Source: Ascoidea asiatica (taxonomy: Eukaryota > Ascomycota > Saccharomycetes > Ascoideales > Ascoideaceae). Taken from it: DNA of 64,000 nt. The translations under genes and the position numbers were made by a program. The DNA is taken from assembly GCA_001600695.1 (NCBI GenBank), contig BCKQ01000003.1, positions 1,401,934 to 1,465,933 on the forward strand, given 5' to 3'. Numbering within the stretch: the first letter of the stretch is position 1; every line of letters begins with the position of its first letter. The notes beneath the pieces are model-generated. The model had not been told where the DNA came from. It saw only the letters and a program-made list of their open reading frames with translations, and did no database searches. Below are positions 1 through 11,071 of the stretch, piece after piece.

Positions 1-1303
1 GTTAATTCAGAACCTTTAAAGAGTAAAATTATATTACAAACTAAAAAATATTAATAACAATACTAGAAAATCAATAAACAATACTGTAATCAATAATCAA
101 ATCAATAATAATGGAGAAATATGTAGATATGGATTCAATTTGAAAAAACAAATATTACTACTACAGTTCGCTCTGCTAGAATAGATTTTTAAACAATTCA
201 AGAGAATGGAAAAAACAGGATACGAATAAAACAATAATAATAGACATTTAATGACTATTGAACATTTGATTTGATCAATAAAATGAATATTTTAAATATT
301 TGAACAAATAAGAGCTAATAATTAAGTAAAATTTTAGGTAAATAAATAATTAAATAGTAAAATAAATATTAAAATAAAAAAATTCTGATAATTATTATTT
401 TTCATATCATCATTCTACATTTCGAATCATCAATTTAATCATCATTTCATTCATTAGATAATTTCAATTATTCAACAGATGAGCTCTTAAAAGCTTTTTT
501 GAGATTGAATGAGCTTGAAATAACTTGACTTGACTTTTTCTTTAGAGCTATTTCGGTTTATTTTGAGGAAATAATCACCATTTTCTTTGTGTAATTTTAA
601 TTTCAGGTCTTTTCGCTGGATCTGGCCACTCACAAGCTGAGCTGAGCTTATGCTCTTAGAAGGCTTCCATCCCTGCGATCCGTGTCTGTGGTCTCAGAGT
701 TTGCAATTGTCGGTCAAAGTGGAAGTGCCACGTACAGCACCAGCATATTTCAAGAAATATGTGGCGCATTAAAAGATTGCTGAGTCATCAATTGGCACAT
801 GTTTTAATTGAGACCATAAATGTGGGCTTTGATCGTTTGTAAATGCATAAATATACTTACTAATACACTTATACACGTCCTTTAGCGGACAATTTAATCC
901 AGCCAATCAGAAGCGACTAGCCAGTCAGGCTGCTTCGGATGCTCGAGAAAAGTCGAAATTGCTTGGAAAATTGCTGTTTTCGGTCACAAATTGCCGCGAG
1001 TTTTGTGCTTCCAACAGGAAAGAACAAAAGAGAAAAATTTTGAAAGGCTGTAATAAGCACGTGAGCGAGATAAGCACTGGATTAGTAATTAAAATCATTA
1101 TTAGATGGAATTTTTACTCAACGGTAAAAATCCATCAAAATTTCATTTTTGATTTGAAAATAATTTTATTCTCAAGTCTATTTCTTATCATTATCATTAT
1201 CATTTATAAAACTATTATTATTATTATATATTTCACTTAATTTTCCTTTTAAAAATATTACTTTATTCAATAAAATAGATATTTCAAAATACAGTATATC
1301 AAA
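1..1303. other. Intergenic region upstream of DRE2, with a G+C-richer island
   Basis: No gene is supported here. The first 480 bases are very AT-rich. About 600-960 is clearly richer in G+C than its surroundings and may hold promoter elements or the end of a neighbouring transcription unit. An open stretch from 959 to 1240 begins with TTG, has no recognisable domain and degenerates into AT-repeat codons, so I do not call it a gene. The last 60 bases before the DRE2 ATG are AT-rich, as is usual for a yeast 5' leader. Confidence 0.6.
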
Positions 1304-1805
1304 ATGTCAGATCATTTATTATTAATATTGGATTCATCAATAATTTCAAGTCCTGATAAAGTTGAAATTTTTAAAAATTTATTAACAAAAAAATACTCAA
1401 ATTCCATAATATCACAATATTTTATTGAAATTTTAATCAATAATGAGAAAAAGATAGTTTCAAATAATTTAAATAAATTTAATTATATATATTACTTAAC
1501 TATTTCAAATTATGACTATTTTATAAAAAATCTATCAATAGATCAAAAAAATCAGGATAGTAACCTATTAGAAGAATCAAATAACATTAATAATAGTAAT
1601 AGTAATCAATATAACATTGATGATAAATTTTTATCAATAATTTTCAAACTATTAAATTCTGATGGAAAATTTTATTATTTAAAAACTTTAAATGAAAAAA
1701 ATGATTTAAGTTTTTTATCGATCTCAAATGGATTGATAATTATAAATAATTATTTATTCAAACCAGATTTATCAAATAACCAAGTTACTCTTAACCTTAA
1801 TAGTA

Positions 1806-1841
<36 letters not shown>

Positions 1842-2512
1842 TTAGTAATAAGAGTGTTAAAAGAAAACTACCAACATTCAAAAGAAAAATTATCAAAGAA
1901 GAAATACCTAAAAGAGATAATATAGGTGATAAACTAAAATTTTTCAATAATTTCTCAGATAGTGATAATGAAAATGATGATGATAATGATATTGTTATGG
2001 ATATTGATTTCACCGATGATTTTAACTTAAATCCAAATAATAATAACTCATCTTCCTCATCTGTATTAGATAATATAAATACTACTAATAATATAAGTAA
2101 CATTGATGACGATGAATATTTATTAAAAAATTCTAAGTTACTAAATAACAAAATTGAATTAAATAATTTAAATTTTGATTCAACTTGTAATTTAGATCAA
2201 AAGAAGAGAAAAAAAGCTTGTAAAGATTGTACATGTGGTTTAAAAGAAATTGAAGAAATGGAAATATCTAAACATTTATTGAATCAGAGTAAAATTATAA
2301 ATGAAGAAAATGAAATCAAAGATGTAAATAAAGTTCTAATAGATAATGAAGATTTAGCAGAGATTGATTTTACTATTCAAGGTAAAACTGGTGGTTGTGG
2401 TTCATGTTCTTTAGGTGATGCTTTCAGATGTGATGGCTGTCCATATCTTGGTTTACCTCCTTTCAAACCTGGTGAAATTGTTTCAATTGATGGTTTTGGT
2501 GAAGATCTTTAG
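1304..2512 (+). CDS. DRE2: Dre2/anamorsin, cytosolic Fe-S cluster assembly protein
   Basis: Dre2 works with the diflavin reductase Tah18 as the electron-transfer step of cytosolic iron-sulfur protein assembly (CIA). The 402-residue product ends with both anamorsin cluster motifs. Motif A is Cys295-X10-Cys306-X2-Cys309-X-Cys311, in the segment [10 protein letters not shown]. Motif B is the twin CX2C at Cys365/Cys368 and Cys376/Cys379, in [15 protein letters not shown], followed by the typical tail [12 protein letters not shown]. The N-terminal part corresponds to the methyltransferase-like domain of the family. The central linker (about residues 165-270) is expanded by Asn, Asp and Ser runs, which explains why it is longer than the roughly 350-residue S. 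cerevisiae protein. The ATG at 1304 sits in AAAATG context. All eight cluster cysteines are present, so it should be functional. Confidence 0.96.
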
Positions 2513-4179
2513 ATTCAAATATATAATAAAGTAAGAATATGAATATTTTTTTATGTTTCGTATTCAGTAGTGTAAAAATAATATATTGATTTCATAACTA
2601 AAGTTATCAATAATTTTAATAAAAGTTTATTTCAAGAACCTTAGTGACAAATCTGTTTGTTATAATCCAGTTGCATTTGTCAAACAAATAATAAAATCAT
2701 ATTTCCTAAATCCGCTTAGTCAGCACTTAATCTGGCCCTTTGCAGAGCTTCAGGCAGTCGTCGTAATTGTTTCGAGTAAGAGCATCCGCAGAGGAAAGCA
2801 GGGACTCGTGGTGACCTACAGCACCGCCACCGGTTTTGCAGCGCGCAAAACTACCCAGAGCAAAACAACAACAGAACAAATGTGTTAGAACAAAGCGCAA
2901 AAGATTCGATTTTGTGGCGGTGTTGGTCAATGTCCTTTCACCCATGTCCCTGGTTCTGGGTTTAAGCTTAAATTGTCATGAAAAGTTTAAATTTCTGCAT
3001 TGCAAGTCTTTGATGTTTATTTTCTTCTACCCAGTTTCGTAGTAAATTTATGCTGCTTTTTATTGGCGCTTTTGTGTTTTATTGGCTTTTGTTTTTTTTT
3101 CTTCTACGATTTTACTTTGAAATTCATCTCTGTTTTTTTTTCTCCTTTTTGAAATTTTGATGTGATCATGTTTTATTTGTAACAAGTTTGTTGCTTCTCT
3201 GATGGTACTCGAAGCATATTCGAGAGATATTCAAGAGATATTTAGGGAACATGGAGCAGATACTACTAGTACAAATTCATACTTTCAAGTATTTATTCCC
3301 AGGCTTGTAATATGTAGGTTAAGTTAAGTTATTTAGTAGAGCAACCCTTTTCTATTCTGCTAACCATCTCCGATCTCCAACTGAAATGCCAGCTACATAT
3401 TCTGTATGTTGAAAGATAAAGCAAATCAGTTTTTTTTTTTTTTTTTGCTAGTCTTATTAATATTTATCGTAATTAGTATCGTACTGTGTTACAATATTGT
3501 AATATTTATTCTATTGAAATTGTAAATAAGTATATAATTTTGTTCTCTTTTTTTCTCTCAAAATCAAGCTTTCTTTTTCATTTCGCATTTGAAAGTCATT
3601 TTATTTTTCTAGAAATTTGAGATGAAATTGGTTTGAAATTGTAATATTTTACTCTATTTCCCTTTTAAACTTTCCATATCTTTATTTTTAAACTTTTTCT
3701 TTGTTTTTTTTTCTCATCCATTACGTTTAAAATTATTGTACAAATAATTTTATTTAACTATTTTTTAAATACTATTTGTTTATTATTTATCTGCCATATT
3801 TAAATTTTCATATATAAAACATATTCCCCCTTTTTTCCTTATATTTCTTTTAAGTTACAAATAAATTCAAATAATTTGTTTATTTAAAATTAAAAAAACC
3901 CTTAATAGATTACTGTATTATATTTACGAGTGTTGTAGTAGATGTTAAGTTTTATAATAACCTTACATTTATTATAAAAACATATTAATTTATATAACTA
4001 TATTTATATTCATATTCATATTTATAGTCATATTCATTTACATTCCAAAATCCATAATCCATATTTTATAATCAGTATTTCATAATCTATATTTTATAAT
4101 ATATTTTACATTCGATAATAAATTAATCAACCCATTTTCCATACTCAACACTTCATATTTATTAATTTCTCTTTTGAAA
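2513..4179. other. 1.67-kb intergenic region upstream of the WOPR regulator
   Basis: This long gene-free stretch contains a G+C-richer island at about 2,710-2,960, a poly-T tract near 3,430-3,446, and pyrimidine-rich AT DNA up to the next gene. Short open frames within the island (2727-2945 minus, 2836-3042 plus) overlap each other and show no domain. Long upstream regions with long leaders are known for WOR1-type genes, so I read this as regulatory DNA (inference). Confidence 0.55.
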
Positions 4180-5961
4180 ATGGAAACTTATCATGGAATA
4201 ATCCTAACGACTTCAGATGCCATTCTTTTAATGGAAGCTTCAAGATTAGGTATTATACCAAAAGTTACAAAACGTTTAACTGAAAATCAAAGAAGTTTAA
4301 TAACTTCAGGTTCAATATTTATTTGGGATGAATCTGAAGCAAAAATGAAAAGATGGACTGATGGTAGATCTTGGTCTGCTTCTAGAGTTTCTGGTTATTT
4401 TTTAAATTATAAAGAAATGGAATTGAATGATCCTCAAATTCAATCAAATTATAATAATAGTAATTATAATAACAGTCAAAATTCAGATGATAATTCAAAT
4501 TTAATAATAAATGAAAGTTTGAAAAGTTTACCAATGTATACTTATAAACTTAATGGTTTAATTAAACAAAGTTTTTCTTTGAAAACTTTAGATGGTAGAA
4601 AATTGCATTTAATAGCTTATTTAAAAAATAATATTGATATAAATAATCATAATTTAAAAATTCCTTCTGAAGATACAATTTTAAAATCAATTAAAGTTAA
4701 AAAAAATATCTATCCAAAAGAATTTAATGATTCAAATGATTTAAATAATATTAATATTATTAATAATATTAATGATGAAATTACTGAATTTAATAAAGTT
4801 ACTCCAATTGCTAAAAGTTTCAATAGTAATGAAAAAACAGATAATACGAGTACTACTAGTAATAATAGTAATCAGAATTCTGATATATCAAAGAATCCAT
4901 TATATTCATTAGCTTCAATTTCTTCAATGATTTTAACCGCCGATAAATCTATAACCAATAATAATATAAACAACAATGGAAATAAAAATAATGATAATTT
5001 CAAAAATTCTAGTGAGAATAAATCAATTTCAAATGATCGACAAATTAAAGATAAAGATAAATCTAAATCAAGAATTTCAAAATCAAAAAAATCAAAATTA
5101 TTCAATAAATTTAACAATAATGAAGAAACTTTATTAAAATTACAGAAATCATCACCGGTTTTATCAATCAAATCTAATTCAAATCTGAAAAATAATTTAT
5201 TAGATAATCCACTACCTCCAATAAATCAAATTAGACAACTACCATTACCAAATTTAAATCATTACCAAGATAATCTACAACCAAGAAGAGATAGTTGTTT
5301 ACAACCTAAATTTTCAAATATTATGAATAATGTAAATTATGATCAAAGAATAAAATTACCTAATAATTATCCTCAATCAAATAATTCGTTAGTTACACCA
5401 TCTAATTCAACAGTTCAACCTTATTCAAATCAATATTTAGGAAATATGAATATTTTACAAAATCAAATTCCTATACACAATTCCCATAATGTCAATCCTG
5501 GCTATGCAAATAAAACTTATATTCCAAATCCAATGTCTAATTCAATGCCTAATTTAATGCCTAGTTTAATGCCTAATTTAATGCCTAATGCAATGCCAAA
5601 TCCATCACCTAATACAATACCGATTCATGATTATAATACTAGACCTGGAATAATACCACACTATAATAATAACAATAATATTCAATCAGAAAATATTAAT
5701 AATCTTTATATTTCTGAAAGAAATAATTTGCCACCTTTAAGATCTCCTGGCGATAATAGAACTTTTGGTGGAAATTATAATGGTTATAATGGAGTATATA
5801 CTGAAGGATCTGATGTATTGTATAATCCGGTACATGAGGATAGATCCATACCTAATGATAGATGCCAATATCATTCAGGGAAAACTGATCCAATTTCAAA
5901 AAGAAATGAAACTGATAAACAATTATTATATGCTTTAAATAAATCTTCTTTCAGATCATAA
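4180..5961 (+). CDS. WOR1: WOPR-domain transcription factor (Wor1/Mit1/Ryp1, Gti1/Pac2 family)
   Basis: Sequence-specific fungal DNA-binding regulator. Family members control white-opaque switching (Wor1), filamentation (Mit1) or dimorphism (Ryp1). The 593-residue product has the bipartite WOPR fold at its N-terminus. Box A spans residues 4-80, with YHGIILTTSDAILLMEASR and the RWTDGRSWSASRVSGYF core. Box B is at about 117-149, with LPMYTYKLNGLIKQSFS. The linker between the boxes is Asn-rich. The rest is low-complexity, Asn/Ser/Pro-rich and probably disordered. It includes a Lys/Ser-rich basic patch at about residues 288-310 and a short tandem (N-x-M-P) repeat. I chose the ATG at 4180; an in-frame TTG six bases upstream is less likely. 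The family assignment is firm. Whether the orthologue is best called WOR1 or MIT1 depends on the clade. Confidence 0.9.
   Translation: METYHGIILTTSDAILLMEASRLGIIPKVTKRLTENQRSLITSGSIFIWDESEAKMKRWTDGRSWSASRVSGYFLNYKEMELNDPQIQSNYNNSNYNNSQNSDDNSNLIINESLKSLPMYTYKLNGLIKQSFSLKTLDGRKLHLIAYLKNNIDINNHNLKIPSEDTILKSIKVKKNIYPKEFNDSNDLNNINIINNINDEITEFNKVTPIAKSFNSNEKTDNTSTTSNNSNQNSDISKNPLYSLASISSMILTADKSITNNNINNNGNKNNDNFKNSSENKSISNDRQIKDKDKSKSRISKSKKSKLFNKFNNNEETLLKLQKSSPVLSIKSNSNLKNNLLDNPLPPINQIRQLPLPNLNHYQDNLQPRRDSCLQPKFSNIMNNVNYDQRIKLPNNYPQSNNSLVTPSNSTVQPYSNQYLGNMNILQNQIPIHNSHNVNPGYANKTYIPNPMSNSMPNLMPSLMPNLMPNAMPNPSPNTIPIHDYNTRPGIIPHYNNNNNIQSENINNLYISERNNLPPLRSPGDNRTFGGNYNGYNGVYTEGSDVLYNPVHEDRSIPNDRCQYHSGKTDPISKRNETDKQLLYALNKSSFRS
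5524..5612 (+). repeat. 12-bp coding tandem repeat in the WOPR regulator
   Basis: About seven units of consensus AATTTAATGCCT are repeated in frame and encode N-(L/S/A)-M-P. Units vary at one or two bases. It lies in the disordered tail, so copy number could change without breaking the DNA-binding domain. Confidence 0.85.
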
Positions 5962-7294
5962 AATTTGATCACATAATATATGATATTCAATAGGATGATA
6001 TGTTTTGCATTTGCTTCTCTACTGTGATTTATACAAATTTTATGATTGATTTCCTTCAAATACCCATTCTTTTTTTTTTATTTTTTTCCTCTAGTGTTAA
6101 ATTGCTTTCTCGTTTCTTTTGTTTGCTTTCCATAGTTATTTTTGTATAGTATATTCAGAATTCACATCAATTTTTCCATTTATTTTCTTAAAAATTTTGC
6201 CACCAAATGCAAAGCAAGCACAAAATCAATGCCAGTTAAACGGGTCTTTTCCCGAGGAAACCAGTCAACGTTAGCTGCCTTTTCTTCCCTTAATTTGCTT
6301 TAGATTTAGATTTTAATAAGGTGGCGCCAAGTGGCAGGTGGAATGCAAAATTGGTGGCGTAGCAAACTGTGTATCGGAAATAAAATTGCGTGTCGTGGTA
6401 GATTATCTATCGAGCATTATCGCCAATTGGCTATCGATTTTCTCTAGGGCTAACCATTAATGCTACTACTACCGTAGTACTATCTACGGTGGTGGGTGGT
6501 GGTATAGAGAAATGTATCCTACGAGTATCAGTAGCTAACTTACAATTTTATTCTCATATTCATTTCTTTTCTTATTTAGAGCAAGGAATATCTTTATTAT
6601 CTTTTTATTTTATCTTTTTTTAATATCAGTTTATAAATTTGTTTACTATTCAATTTCATTTTTGTTTATAAAAAGTATTTAAAACTATTTCATTTCATTT
6701 CAATTCCAATTACGTATGTATATTCTTTATCTGGTAAAAGTAGATAAATTGATACAAAATTCAATCATTTCATAAATCAAATGATTTCAATTTAAATTAT
6801 GTTTTTGACTCTTCTTAATTTTTAAACTTCAAATCTTTTGTTATCACAGTTACAACTGATAGAAATAACTAAATCCTCTTTGTCTTATCATTATTTTCTC
6901 ACCATTTGATCAATTAAGTTACATTTATATATATTCAAAAATATAAATATTATGAAAATACCCTTTTTTTAAAAGTAGAAATAAAGATATAATTCAGATA
7001 AAGAAAATTTTTTTTATTCTAAAAACTGTGGAAATTAATGAAACCACACTAGAAAACTTCTAATTTATTATGGCTTTCTAAATTTACCTTTTATTCACAA
7101 TTTCTTATTAATCTCATTTATTATTCTGACCCTTTTAAACTAACTTATTTTTCTAGCTTTTTATCACAGCATTCTATAAACCACCCACAATTCATAGAAT
7201 ATCTAATAATTAGTTAATAACTACTTTCAAATATTCTAGCTAATAGGCTATAGCTAATTTTAAATAACAAATAATCAAAGCATCGTAATTTATA
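5962..7294. other. Intergenic region with a G+C-richer island and a dyad
   Basis: No gene is supported. About 6,215-6,530 is richer in G+C and holds a 10-bp inverted repeat (6468-6493). The remainder is AT-rich, with pyrimidine runs leading to the next start codon at 7295. It probably combines the terminator of the WOPR gene with a long promoter. Confidence 0.55.
6468..6493. promoter_or_regulatory. Inverted repeat in the intergenic G+C island
   Basis: ACTACCGTAG at 6468-6477 and CTACGGTGGT at 6484-6493 are inverted copies matching at 9 of 10 positions around a 6-bp spacer. It could be a dimeric factor site. I know of no specific factor for it. Confidence 0.4.
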
Positions 7295-10200
7295 ATGTCT
7301 GTTTCAAGAGGAAGATCCTCTTCAAACTTAGTTTCAACTAATAATATAAATTCTAATAATAATGCCATCAATAACAACTCTAATAGTGAATCTTTAGTTT
7401 TTTCTAAAAAAAAAGTATCTCATCCAAATAAAAAACCATTACAATTTTCAACTAAACGTTCAAGATCAAAATCAAAACCAAAATTTCCACCTCATTCTCG
7501 TTCCGTTTCTTATGGTAAAAATTTGAATAATATCAATAATAATTTATTATCATTAGCTCCCTTATCAAAAATAAAATCTTATGATCAAACTATTATATCG
7601 AATTCGAATTCAGATTCAAACTTAAACTCAAATCAAAATATACATAAAATCTCATCAGTAACTGATTGTCTATATAGAACAAGATCAAAGTCAAAGCCAA
7701 AAGTTCAATTTCCTTATAATTTTACAAATAATCCTGTTAACAATAATTCCACAATTAAATTATTTCCTCAAAAGAAAAAAATATCAAATTCAAATAAAAA
7801 TATTTATCATTTAAGAAATCAACAATTATCTAGAACAATATCCAACTCAAATAATAACTATACCAGTAATAAAGTTATTTATAGCAGTAGCAATAATATT
7901 AATAAAAATAATAATATTAATTATAATAATAATCCTATTGCAAATAATAATTCAATTAATAGTATTATTAGTAACACTAATGTTAGAAATAAAAATAAAA
8001 TCAGTACGAATAAGTCAACCTTTGAAATTGGCTCAGACAACGATTCAGATTCAGATTCTGAAAACAATAATTTCGAAGATTATTCTTCTGAATCAAGTTC
8101 AGATTCAAACTCAAATTCAAATTCAACTGTAAATTCTGTTATAAAAGAATCAAATCCTTTAAGCTTAACAAAGAATAATAAAACCACTATTCAAAATAAC
8201 ATGAAAGATATTCTTAAATCTAATAAAATTATAAATGAAATTAATACTCAAACTAATGATAAAGATAAGGATAAGGTTAAGGATAAGGATAAAGATAGAG
8301 ATAATGATCATGAATTAGAATCATATCAAAGTGTGGATGATTCTTTATTAAGCGCAAAATCAAATTTAAACTCAATTTCTCACCTAAACTCGAATGTTAA
8401 TATTAAAACTAACAATTCAAATGTTATTCCCACAGCTGATATTAAGAAATTAATTACTCAAAATATTCCAAGAAGTATACCAATTAATGACTCGATTAAC
8501 AATTTAAACCAAACATTTCTTTCTGCCAGGGATACTATAATAAGTATTCCAAATTCTTTTTCGACCTTAAATAATAATGATACTAATAAAAAAGATAATA
8601 ATACTAATATTAATAACAATAATAACAATTATAACAATAATAACCATAATTACCATAATAACAAAAATAACAATAATGATAATGATAACAATAATGATAA
8701 TAATGATAAAATCGATAATAATACTAGTAACCATACTACCACTGATAATAGTATTTCTCATAAATGTGATAGAAACTCAAAACTAGAAGTGATAATAAGT
8801 AATGACCAAAATGATAGTATGATTGAGGGACGTGAATCCAGTAAATCAGATGATTCAAACAATTTCAGCAATTCAAATGTTTCAAATGATTCCAACAATT
8901 TAAACATATCTCCCAAAACTCCCAAAATTTCTCCAAAAAAAGTCTACACTAGTAAAATTCCTAATAAGAATATAGACTTCAAAAGTAATCAAACCAAAGA
9001 AATAAGTGACAGAATAAATGAAAAAATAAACCAAAGAATTCTAAGTCCAACCTCTCCGACAGTCTCGATAAGTGACAAACCTTCTTTTTCTCCCACATTC
9101 AAAGCATCTCTTTTATTATCTCAGTCAATGGGAATAGAAACAAAAGTTCATTCTCCAACGCTAATTTCGAAATCAAAACTTGACCTAAACTTACACTCAA
9201 ACAAAGAACAAGGCTTTCAAATTCCTATTCCTTTACCTGCTAAAAACTTGACAGATTTATCAAAGGTCAATGTTGAGAAAACTGATCTTAAAAAGTCTCC
9301 CAAATCAATCCCATCATCAACGTCTTCTTCGGTTAATAAGAAAAGTATAGAATCTAATAATTCTCTCAGTGGAAATAAAACCTTGGCTTCTATGAAGTTC
9401 AATAATTTTTTTAAAGAGTTCTATCAACCAAAATCTAAAATCAAGGCTGCTCCACCTTCCACTATAGTTTTCCCTACAATAAATACGACTACTGTGGGTA
9501 GAATATCTAACCACTCAACGACTATTAGAAAAAGCAAACAGGAATTAAGGACACAAAAGAAGTTAAATTTGATGAGAAAAGCTGCAATTCCTGATAGTCA
9601 ATCAAGTTTAGCTTTAAATAACTTTTCTTTAAATTTTCCTATGCATTCTTTAAATGATAATTTAATGAATTCAAGTATTTATGGGTTTTCGGGTAATTCA
9701 AAGTCTAACTCTCGTTCAAAGCCCAGATTAAATTACTCGATTATCGATTTATCTTTGAACGAAAGGGCCTTTTTAGACTATTCTAAGCTTAGGGCGTTTG
9801 AAAATCCAATGCTAAATTCCTTAAGATGTCTTGAAATGTTTGAAAAAACACACCAAGATTTTGACTTTTCTGCTGACCTTCATGGCGACGGTGATAAAAG
9901 ACATAATTTTGTGAAAAATATCCCAAAGGATGACGAGGCATGTAATAATTCCGTGAATACTTCTGCTGCTAAATCTGAAGAGCCCTCTCCAGTTATGGTA
10001 GATGTCCATTCCCAGAATACAGTAGAAAAGAAAGATTTTATGCAGGGCTTAATAGATTTAAAAAATACTTATAGAGTAAATCCTCGACATGGGTTTTTCT
10101 ATGATTCTTCAAAAGATAGGCCCCATTCTCTTCATAGAACTACTTCACAAATTACATTTTTTGGTACCAAACGTGAAAAGCAGATTCAGGACCCAGATTT

Positions 10201-10819
10201 AGTTGATGAAATTTTAAGAGATGATTTTAATGATTTATTTTCCTTTTATAATGAAGTTAAAGAAACATTACTAAAGGGGGTTTCTGTAAGTATGAAAGAA
10301 GAATCATCAGAAGATCTTCAAAATGCGCAGGCTTCTTTTGGTTTTATGGATCCAAGTAAAACTAATTTCTTATCTCCTCAACAGTTGCAAAAACAAAGAA
10401 TTTCGCAAAATAATCAAAAGGACAGGATAAGAAATTCTGTTCATAACAGTATGAGTGCTGGAAGTTTGCGAATGCAAGGTGCTAGAAATAGCCAACCTCC
10501 TATGAATACGATGAATCCCGCAATGGTTAATAGAATAGTACAAGAACGAATTAATCAAAATTCAAATGGGCCTACTAACGTCGGTAATCATCCTAATATT
10601 TCTCGAAACAGAGGTATGGGCAATCAAGCAAATCTACAACAGCTAAATCAACAAGCGTACCAGCGAGCTAGAAGACCTGATCAACAACAAAAGATACTTC
10701 AGATTTATATGCAACAACAACAGCAACAGCAATATTCTCAAAGGCCTGCAAATCGCCAAAATCAGCCAAATCAGTCAAGTCAAATACCTTATCAAAACCA
10801 GATTCAACAAACTCAATAG
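7295..10819 (+). CDS. Large low-complexity protein of unknown function
   Basis: I do not recognise this 1,174-residue protein. The first 750 residues are mostly Asn/Ser-rich with basic SRSKSKP-type motifs near residues 55-70 and 130-136. There is also an alternating Lys/Asp run at about 323-340 and a dense Asn tract at about 425-475. A better-conserved-looking block lies at about 800-1010. It includes the motifs LRAFENPMLNSLRCLEMFEK and LVDEILRDDFNDLFSFYNEV, which look helical. The tail is Gln-rich. Abundant Ser-Pro sites suggest phosphorylation, possibly of a cortical or polarity protein, but this is only inference from composition. The ATG at 7295 is the first in frame. The stop lies inside a 9-bp tandem repeat. 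Confidence 0.8.
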   Translation: MSVSRGRSSSNLVSTNNINSNNNAINNNSNSESLVFSKKKVSHPNKKPLQFSTKRSRSKSKPKFPPHSRSVSYGKNLNNINNNLLSLAPLSKIKSYDQTIISNSNSDSNLNSNQNIHKISSVTDCLYRTRSKSKPKVQFPYNFTNNPVNNNSTIKLFPQKKKISNSNKNIYHLRNQQLSRTISNSNNNYTSNKVIYSSSNNINKNNNINYNNNPIANNNSINSIISNTNVRNKNKISTNKSTFEIGSDNDSDSDSENNNFEDYSSESSSDSNSNSNSTVNSVIKESNPLSLTKNNKTTIQNNMKDILKSNKIINEINTQTNDKDKDKVKDKDKDRDNDHELESYQSVDDSLLSAKSNLNSISHLNSNVNIKTNNSNVIPTADIKKLITQNIPRSIPINDSINNLNQTFLSARDTIISIPNSFSTLNNNDTNKKDNNTNINNNNNNYNNNNHNYHNNKNNNNDNDNNNDNNDKIDNNTSNHTTTDNSISHKCDRNSKLEVIISNDQNDSMIEGRESSKSDDSNNFSNSNVSNDSNNLNISPKTPKISPKKVYTSKIPNKNIDFKSNQTKEISDRINEKINQRILSPTSPTVSISDKPSFSPTFKASLLLSQSMGIETKVHSPTLISKSKLDLNLHSNKEQGFQIPIPLPAKNLTDLSKVNVEKTDLKKSPKSIPSSTSSSVNKKSIESNNSLSGNKTLASMKFNNFFKEFYQPKSKIKAAPPSTIVFPTINTTTVGRISNHSTTIRKSKQELRTQKKLNLMRKAAIPDSQSSLALNNFSLNFPMHSLNDNLMNSSIYGFSGNSKSNSRSKPRLNYSIIDLSLNERAFLDYSKLRAFENPMLNSLRCLEMFEKTHQDFDFSADLHGDGDKRHNFVKNIPKDDEACNNSVNTSAAKSEEPSPVMVDVHSQNTVEKKDFMQGLIDLKNTYRVNPRHGFFYDSSKDRPHSLHRTTSQITFFGTKREKQIQDPDLVDEILRDDFNDLFSFYNEVKETLLKGVSVSMKEESSEDLQNAQASFGFMDPSKTNFLSPQQLQKQRISQNNQKDRIRNSVHNSMSAGSLRMQGARNSQPPMNTMNPAMVNRIVQERINQNSNGPTNVGNHPNISRNRGMGNQANLQQLNQQAYQRARRPDQQQKILQIYMQQQQQQQYSQRPANRQNQPNQSSQIPYQNQIQQTQ

Positions 10820-10855
10820 ACTCAATAGACTCAATAGACTCAAAAGACTCAGTAG
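10811..10855 (+). repeat. 9-bp tandem repeat carrying the stop codon
   Basis: Five units of ACTCAATAG (the fourth is ACTCAAAAG and the fifth ACTCAGTAG) overlap the end of the preceding gene. The stop TAG at 10817-10819 is repeated in frame at 10826, 10835 and 10853, giving serial stop codons separated by Thr-Gln. Confidence 0.9.
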
Positions 10856-11071
10856 AATCGAGAATACATAACATTTATATTATATAATTTCATAGATTTA
10901 ATAAAGTTATTTTTAAGGGAAACTGAAACAACACAATATAAGATTAAAATACAAAAGATAAATATATATGTATAGTGTATATATATTATAAGAATATAAT
11001 ATTTTTAAAAAAAATTCTAGTAGAAAAATAAAGAAATTGAAACAAATTTATAGAAAATAATACTATGAAAC

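Noticed and set aside
959-1240. 93-codon open stretch upstream of DRE2
   Set aside because: It starts with TTG, has no domain, and its second half is simple AT sequence.
2727-3042. Two overlapping open stretches on opposite strands in the G+C island
   Set aside because: They overlap each other, are short, and share no known motif. The G+C content alone makes stops rarer.
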